From Bacteroidales bacterium UBA1195 (GTDB taxonomy: Bacteria > Bacteroidota > Bacteroidia > Bacteroidales > WCHB1-69), in the NCBI GenBank assembly GCA_002309855.1, contig DBYD01000068.1, positions 1-38,947 of the forward strand: a stretch of 38,947 bases of DNA, written 5' to 3'. Of the stretch, positions 33,927 to 38,947 are shown piece by piece (position 1 is the first letter of the stretch; each line of letters starts with the position of its first letter). Under the pieces are notes generated by a model. That model was not told the origin of the DNA and made no database searches. It saw nothing but the letters and a program-made list of their open reading frames with translations. Made by a program: the position numbers and the translations under genes.

Positions 33927-33957
33927 GGTTTTGCTAAAGAGGTCACGGCGTAGTGTC

Positions 33958-36900
33958 CTAGGACTGCTCCTTTGCATTTTTCACCATAAAATGCAGGCGG
34001 TTGAAGACGTTTGCATCGGAGGTGCTGGCATCGAAGTCGAGGAAGAGCAGGTTCATTTTCGGATAAATCGATTTTATCCGCTTCTCAATACCCTTTGAAA
34101 TGATGTGGTTGGCGATGCAGCCGAAGGGCTGGAGGCTGATGGCGTTATAGACGCCCTGCTCCGCCATGCTGCAAAGCTCCGCCGGAATCAGCCAGCCCTC
34201 GCCGAAATTGGCGGTCAGGTTGATGACGTTGGAGGCCAGCTCCGCATCGTGGAAAATGTCCGTGAAGGGACGGTAGTACTTGAACCTGCGCCCGATGGCG
34301 TCAAACTTTTTGGCGATGCCGTAGGCCAGTTTGTAGATTGTGTCGGTGACAAAGAGCGGCAAATCCACCTCCTTGATGTGCAGTTTCTTGTTTATGTGCT
34401 TGTTTACAAAGCTGTTGAAGAAGAAGTTGTACATGGAGGGAGCCATGACCTCCACGCCCTGTTCCGCCAGCCATGTCAGCACGTTCTTATGGCTGAACGA
34501 ATTGTATTTCACATATATTTCACCCACCACTCCTATGACGGGAATGCCCTCCTTATGCAGGATGGCGCTGTCGAATTCGGCCACGGCCTCCTCAAAGAGT
34601 TTCAGCAGAGCCTTGTGGTCACGGTGCTCGATTATCGGGAAGGCCGCCTCGGTGTATTTGTCACGCAGCTGTTTGGCAAGCCCCTTCTCCTTTTCGCGCA
34701 CTAACGATGCGTAATAGAGCCTCGACAGGCAGTCCGCATAGAGCAGGGTGTAGTAGGTGATGCGTATGTTGCCCTTCAGCTTAAGCTCGAAGCCTGGCTG
34801 CTCGTTCATCATGGTGTCGCCGAATGCCACTGAGACCACTGGAATGTTGTCAAAGCCTGCGGAGAGGAGCGCGTCCTTGATGATGGCGATGTAGTTGGAG
34901 GCGCGGCACTGTCCGCCTGTCTGGGTGATGGCCACAGCCACCTCGTCCGGACTGTATTTGCCGCTCTGAAGCTCGCGAAGGATGGTGCCCACCACAAGCG
35001 TGTTGGGGTAGCAGACCTCGTTGTTGGCATATTTTAGACCTGTCTCCTCCGCCTCCTTGCTGCCCATCGGCAGGTTGATCAGTTCGTAGCCCATCAGCTT
35101 GAAGATGGCTGGCAGGAATTCCGAATAGCCTTCGGCAAAATAGGGGGCGAGAATTTTGCGGTGCCGGTCCGCCTTGGTATAGACCGGCAGTTTCTTTACC
35201 GGCTGCTCGGCTGAGTATGTATGGTGGAATTTCAGGCTCTCCACAAGTGAGCGGATGCGCAGCCGCAGCGAACCAATATTGTTCACATCATCAATCTTCA
35301 GCAAAGTCAGGCTTTTGCCTTTCCGCTTGAGCACCTCGTTAACCTCATCGATGATGAAGGCGTCGGGGCCGCATCCGAAGGAGGTCAGCTCCACGAAATG
35401 GATGTTCTCGTCGCTGCCGGCAACAAAGCGTGCCGCCTTGAGGATGCGGTTGGGGTAGGCCCACTGGGAGATGCCGTTGATTTCGTCATATACCTCGTCC
35501 CCGTTCAGGAGCGAGATGTTCTCGGTGATCACATCGATGCCCATGTCGGCGATGCAGTCGGCTATCTTGTGCTGGATCAGCGGGTCGGTGTGGTAGGGGC
35601 GGCCCGCCAGCAGTATTACCATGCGGTTCTCCTTTTTGGCCCGTTCGAGGATGTGACGGTTCTGTTCGGCCAGAGTCCATACATACTCGTCCTGCGTTTT
35701 CCGCGCCTTTTCAAAGGCCTTTTCAATCACGTTCCCCTTCACGCCCAACGATTTAAGATAGGCTGTGCAGGATTTTTTCAGCAGTTTCGCGTTGTTGAAC
35801 GAGGTGCTGGGCGAATCCAACGGGATTCCGTAGTTCTTTTCCGGATCCATCGAGGAGCGGATCACGTCCGAATAGCCCGCCACTACAGGGCAGTTGTAGC
35901 TGTTCCGCGCCTTTGGGTCCTCCTTGCGCTCAAAGATGGAGTAGGGGTAGAAGATGCGGTCCACCTTTTTCTCCACCAGATCCATGATATGGCCGTGCAT
36001 CAGTTTGGCCGGGAAGCAGATGTTGTCGGACATGATGGTGCGGATGCCTTTCCCGTACAGCGGGTTGGTCGATGGGCGCGAAAGCACCGGCTTCAGGTTG
36101 CATTCGGTGAACAGGGTATGCCAGAAGGGGTAGTGCTCGTACATGCCCAATCCGCGCGGAATTCCAATGGTCATCAGGGGTTTGCGCTCCTTCGGGAAGG
36201 TGCGCTGGAAGAGCAGCCTGTAGCGCTCCTGATACTGGTTGTGCCCCTTTGTGCTCTTTTCGCTCCGGTTGGAATATATTTTCTCGCAGTTGTTCCCTGC
36301 ATAGAATGTGTTGCCGTTTGCAAATTTGAACACCTTGACGGTGCATTGGTTCTCGCAGCCGGTGCAGTGCTCGAAACGGGCGTCGTAGGCCTGTGATGAT
36401 GCCAGCTGGCCGATGGTCAGTGCGGGCTGCTCCGCGCTTTGAGTTCCAAGGGCGTAGAGTGCGGCTCCGTATGCACCCATCAGTTCCGGTATGTTCGAAT
36501 AGGCCACCTTTACGCCTGTAAGCTCCTCCATCGCCTTGACAATGGAGAGGTTGCGGAATGTCCCGCCCTGCACGACGATGCGGTTGCCCAATTCCTTCAC
36601 ATCCTTTAGCTTCAAAACCTTGAACAGGCAGTTTTTGACAACGGAGTAGGAGAATCCGGCGGCAATGTCATCCACACCTGCACCCTCGCGCATCGCCTGT
36701 TTCACCTTGGAGTTCATGAAGACGGTGCAGCGTGTGCCCAAATCGCAGGGAGCCTTGGCGAAACAGGACATCCTCGCGAATTCCGCCACGGGATAGTGCA
36801 GCATGTTGGCGAAGTTTTCGATGAACGATCCGCATCCAGACGAACAGGCTTCGTTTATTTCCAACCGTTTGATGGTTCCGTTTTCGATAAATATGGCCTT

Positions 36901-38241
36901 CATGTCCTGCCCGCCGATGTCTAAAACAAAGCTTACGTCCGGCAATATCTCCTTGGCGGCCATGTAATGTGCGATGGTCTCGATGATGCCCTCGTGCAGC
37001 CCGAAGGCGGTCTTGATGAGGTTTTCGCCGTAGCCGGTGACAGCACTGTGTAGGATGCGGATTTTGCGCTCATGCTTTTCCTCCTCCTCGCGCAGCCGCT
37101 CCATTCCTTTCAGCATGGCGCGGAAACTGTCGCCCTCGTTGCGCAGGTAGTCCTGATATATAATCCGTTTTTTCTTGTCAATCAGGACTATTTTTGTTGT
37201 GGTGGAGCCGGAGTCAATGCCGAGGAAGCAGTCTGGGTCGGAGAGGGCGTCCCAATCGGTGCGCGGCACCTCATGCGCTTCCTTGGCGTTCTTCCATTGC
37301 TCGAATTCGCTTTCCGATTTGAAAAGTGCTGGAAGCCTTTTGAAAATGGGTGTTTCGAATGTTTCTCCGCTTTTGCCATCCATGGCGGCAAGCAGCTCGG
37401 AAAGTGGCGTCAGCTTTTCCATTTTGCCGTCCGCTCCAGCCTTCTGCCGTGCCATCAGCGCGCAGCCCCATGCCGGAATCAGCCGCGCATCCTCCGCTGT
37501 GATGCAGTCAGATTCGTCCAGTTGCAGCAGGTTTAGGAAGGCCTTTTTCAACGCGGGCAGGAAGTGGAAGGGCCCGCCGCAGAAGAAGAGCTTCGGCGTG
37601 ATGTCCATTCCTCGCGCCAGCGAGGAGACAACCTGCATGGCGACCGCGTGGAACACCGAGGCGGCGATGTCGCTTTTGCTAACGTTACGGCTGGCGAGGT
37701 TCTGTATGTCTGTGCGGGAAAAGACCCCGCAGCGCGATGCGATGGGGTAGATGTTCTCCGATTTTTCCGCGAGGGCGTTGAGTTCGATGGTCTCCACGCC
37801 GAGCAGGGAGGCGGTCTGGTCAATGAATGCTCCGGTGCCGCCCGCGCAGCTGCCGTTCATGCGGATGTCCGGCGATTTCCCCTCCGCGAAAAAAATCATT
37901 TTCGAATCTTCACCGCCGATGTCGATGAAGGTGGAGACCTGCGGAAAACGCTGCTTCACCAGTTCGGCGGAGGCCACCACCTCCTGGATGAAGGGAATTC
38001 CGCTCCGTTCGGCATAGCCCATCCCGACCGAGCCGGTGATGGCGCAGGCCAGACGGCATTCCCCGCTCTTTTCCCAAAGTGCGCGGAACGTTTCACCGGC
38101 GGCCGCACGGATGTCGGTGTTGTGGCGGCGGTAGTCGCTGAAAAGCATCCGCCCGTCACTGTCGGTGACAACTATTTTAAGGGTCGTGGAGCCGATGTCG
38201 ATACCGGCGAAATATGTCGGAATATCCTTTATATCTGTCAT
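33958..38241 (-). CDS. Giant acyl-CoA dehydratase activase-related protein
   Basis: A 1427-residue cytosolic protein related to the ATP-dependent activators of 2-hydroxyacyl-CoA dehydratases (HgdC/BadF/BcrA). Two ASKHA activase domains are in tandem. The first has FAGIDIGSTT at 11-20 and cluster cysteines C132 (SCAGGTGAF) and C171 (SRCGVFS). The second has FLGIDSGSTT at 339-348 and C466/C470 (CSSGCGSF) and C505 (TRCTVF). A cysteine cluster C626, C629, C633, C652 follows. From about 688 on come a DUF2229-type region (IGIPRGLGMYEHYPFWHTLF) and a dehydratase-subunit-like C-terminal half. A [4Fe-4S] cluster in each activase dimer is expected. The physiological reaction is unknown; oxygen sensitivity fits an anaerobe. 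Confidence 0.9.
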   Translation of the reverse strand: MTDIKDIPTYFAGIDIGSTTLKIVVTDSDGRMLFSDYRRHNTDIRAAAGETFRALWEKSGECRLACAITGSVGMGYAERSGIPFIQEVVASAELVKQRFPQVSTFIDIGGEDSKMIFFAEGKSPDIRMNGSCAGGTGAFIDQTASLLGVETIELNALAEKSENIYPIASRCGVFSRTDIQNLASRNVSKSDIAASVFHAVAMQVVSSLARGMDITPKLFFCGGPFHFLPALKKAFLNLLQLDESDCITAEDARLIPAWGCALMARQKAGADGKMEKLTPLSELLAAMDGKSGETFETPIFKRLPALFKSESEFEQWKNAKEAHEVPRTDWDALSDPDCFLGIDSGSTTTKIVLIDKKKRIIYQDYLRNEGDSFRAMLKGMERLREEEEKHERKIRILHSAVTGYGENLIKTAFGLHEGIIETIAHYMAAKEILPDVSFVLDIGGQDMKAIFIENGTIKRLEINEACSSGCGSFIENFANMLHYPVAEFARMSCFAKAPCDLGTRCTVFMNSKVKQAMREGAGVDDIAAGFSYSVVKNCLFKVLKLKDVKELGNRIVVQGGTFRNLSIVKAMEELTGVKVAYSNIPELMGAYGAALYALGTQSAEQPALTIGQLASSQAYDARFEHCTGCENQCTVKVFKFANGNTFYAGNNCEKIYSNRSEKSTKGHNQYQERYRLLFQRTFPKERKPLMTIGIPRGLGMYEHYPFWHTLFTECNLKPVLSRPSTNPLYGKGIRTIMSDNICFPAKLMHGHIMDLVEKKVDRIFYPYSIFERKEDPKARNSYNCPVVAGYSDVIRSSMDPEKNYGIPLDSPSTSFNNAKLLKKSCTAYLKSLGVKGNVIEKAFEKARKTQDEYVWTLAEQNRHILERAKKENRMVILLAGRPYHTDPLIQHKIADCIADMGIDVITENISLLNGDEVYDEINGISQWAYPNRILKAARFVAGSDENIHFVELTSFGCGPDAFIIDEVNEVLKRKGKSLTLLKIDDVNNIGSLRLRIRSLVESLKFHHTYSAEQPVKKLPVYTKADRHRKILAPYFAEGYSEFLPAIFKLMGYELINLPMGSKEAEETGLKYANNEVCYPNTLVVGTILRELQSGKYSPDEVAVAITQTGGQCRASNYIAIIKDALLSAGFDNIPVVSVAFGDTMMNEQPGFELKLKGNIRITYYTLLYADCLSRLYYASLVREKEKGLAKQLRDKYTEAAFPIIEHRDHKALLKLFEEAVAEFDSAILHKEGIPVIGVVGEIYVKYNSFSHKNVLTWLAEQGVEVMAPSMYNFFFNSFVNKHINKKLHIKEVDLPLFVTDTIYKLAYGIAKKFDAIGRRFKYYRPFTDIFHDAELASNVINLTANFGEGWLIPAELCSMAEQGVYNAISLQPFGCIANHIISKGIEKRIKSIYPKMNLLFLDFDASTSDANVFNRLHFMVKNAKEQS

Positions 38242-38302
38242 TTTGTGCTATCTCCTTTACCTGTTAAAACCACTGTCTGATGCAAGAGATCCGTTAAAAT
38301 GG

Positions 38303-38333
38303 CAAAGATAGCACTTTTTATGATACGGTCAAA
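38303..38333 (-). promoter_or_regulatory. Promoter TTTG-N19-TATCTTTG
   Basis: On the minus strand, TTTG (38330-38333) is followed after exactly 19 nt by TATCTTTG (38303-38310). This is a full match to the Bacteroidota consensus. It drives the activase-like gene, whose ATG is at 38241, about 60 nt downstream. Confidence 0.8.
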
Positions 38334-38423
38334 CGGGATTGCCGGATTTTTTTGTCACGCTCGCAAACCCCGAGGTTTTGCATAATATTTTCCGCAAAGC
38401 AATATCCGTATCCGAATTTTGAG

Positions 38424-38431
38424 TATTTTTG
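38424..38431 (+). promoter_or_regulatory. Candidate -7 element (TATTTTTG)
   Basis: TATTTTTG fits TAnnTTTG and lies 22 nt before the ATG at 38454 of the small lipoprotein gene. It favours that start over the longer frame from 38352. Confidence 0.5.
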
Positions 38432-38453
38432 CGGTCAAATATTTTTGGAACAG

Positions 38454-38906
38454 ATGGACGCGCAGTTAGTCAAACGGATTATGCCCCTCTTAGCAACAAA
38501 CAAGGTGAAAAGGATCAAATTGCATATTCTGCTTGGAGCAATTGTGGTAGCGTTGGCTTCATGCGACGGTATACCATTAGGTGACGGATATGTTTTTACT
38601 GGCGATTATCCGTATTGTGTCGGCAAGCGTTTCGGTTTTGGAGGATGTGAGGTTGTCCTGCCTCCGCCGGGAAGTTGGACTGACTCTGTGACAACAGCAT
38701 GTGCCGATGTTGTGGTGCGGGTATATTGGGATGACACCACCGTATTGGCAGTATCCTGCTATTGTGACGTTTTGGCTGAAGATACCACCTGCTGGAAACT
38801 GGATAAGGAAACTGGAACCGTGACGGAAATCACTCCGGAGGAGTTGCATAGGAGAGTCAGCAATGGAAAGATGCGAACCGACTATATTTGTGAAAGATAC
38901 AACTAA
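38454..38906 (+). CDS. Small lipoprotein, unknown function
   Basis: A 150-residue lipoprotein. With ATG at 38454 the first 20 residues are basic, then a hydrophobic stretch (ILLGAIVVALASC) ends at the lipobox LASC, with C37 as the lipidated cysteine. ATG at 38481 would give a more typical 28-residue signal peptide and is a fair alternative. The mature part has six further cysteines (for example YPYCVG, GGCEVV, SCYCDV) and could form disulfides. I do not recognise a family. Confidence 0.7.
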   Translation: MDAQLVKRIMPLLATNKVKRIKLHILLGAIVVALASCDGIPLGDGYVFTGDYPYCVGKRFGFGGCEVVLPPPGSWTDSVTTACADVVVRVYWDDTTVLAVSCYCDVLAEDTTCWKLDKETGTVTEITPEELHRRVSNGKMRTDYICERYN

Positions 38907-38911
38907 ATAAC

Positions 38912-38947
38912 ATGAACAATAATAATGAGGAACTGAATCCGGGAAAA
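38912..38947 (+). CDS. Partial CDS, N-terminus only
   Basis: ATG at 38912 opens a frame of 12 codons (MNNNNEELNPGK) that runs off the window. It starts 5 bp after the stop of the small lipoprotein gene. Too little is visible to name it. Confidence 0.45.
   Translation, partial: MNNNNEELNPGK

Noticed and set aside
35398..36396. 332-codon plus-strand open frame opposite the activase gene
   Set aside because: It overlaps conserved parts of the 1427-residue protein and shows no recognisable domain or start signal.

Overview
The window looks like chromosomal DNA of a Bacteroidota bacterium, probably of the order Bacteroidales. The evidence is: several genes have a TAnnTTTG -7 element upstream, which is the Bacteroidota primary-sigma promoter; one secreted protein ends in a type IX secretion sorting domain; and there is a BatB/BatC-BatD aerotolerance-type locus, an M20C aminoacyl-histidine dipeptidase, a head-GIN (DUF2807) lipoprotein, several outer-membrane barrels and a giant acyl-CoA dehydratase activase-like protein. 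Most genes are housekeeping or envelope genes. The left end (about 1-1000) is visibly more AT-rich and looks accessory.

Layout. 1-3050: an edge-truncated gene, an orphan PD-(D/E)XK nuclease-fold protein, a small secreted protein, and an AAA-type ATPase preceded by a 37-bp palindrome, all on the minus strand. 3052-4804: an NlpC/P60 peptidase and an MscS channel. 4891-6540: an M49-like metallopeptidase lipoprotein, ending at a 30-bp perfect palindromic bidirectional terminator. 10791 down to 6590: a tight operon merR - MBL hydrolase - folE - small barrel - pepD - phosphodiesterase. 11005-14050: barrel protein, sppA and a membrane-anchored protein. 14301-15083: DUF2807 lipoprotein. 15087-16862: an AAA_14/DUF4143 ATPase gene enclosed by repeat arrays (see below). 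21724 down to 16857: amino-acid ABC permease and ATPase, SpoIIE phosphatase, anti-sigma-type kinase, STAS protein and DUF2461 protein in one operon. 21923-26918: barrel protein, terminator, fused batB/batC, batD, thioesterase. 26910-28214: murA on the minus strand. 28358-32454: lon and a secreted T9SS-type protein. 32601-33926: a second AAA_14/DUF4143 ATPase. 33958-38241: a 1427-residue activase-like protein. 38454 to the end: a small lipoprotein and the start of another gene.

Two things stand out. First, three P-loop ATPase loci (1823-2950, 15460-16731, 32601-33926) each sit beside their own private set of short iterated or palindromic repeats. The middle one is the most elaborate: three 23-bp-period units upstream, three downstream, and a 46-47-bp repeat at both outer edges whose internal stem is preserved by a paired base change. 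It fills the space between two convergent genes and looks like a discrete, possibly mobile or self-recognising cassette. Two of the ATPases carry a C-terminal D-x(12-13)-E-x-K nuclease-fold signature. Second, the ABC transporter ATPase in the 16.9-21.7 kb operon has a C-terminal extension that resembles a degenerate anti-sigma/HATPase domain. It is translationally coupled to a complete partner-switching module (SpoIIE phosphatase, HATPase kinase, STAS antagonist), which suggests a link between transport and partner-switch signalling.
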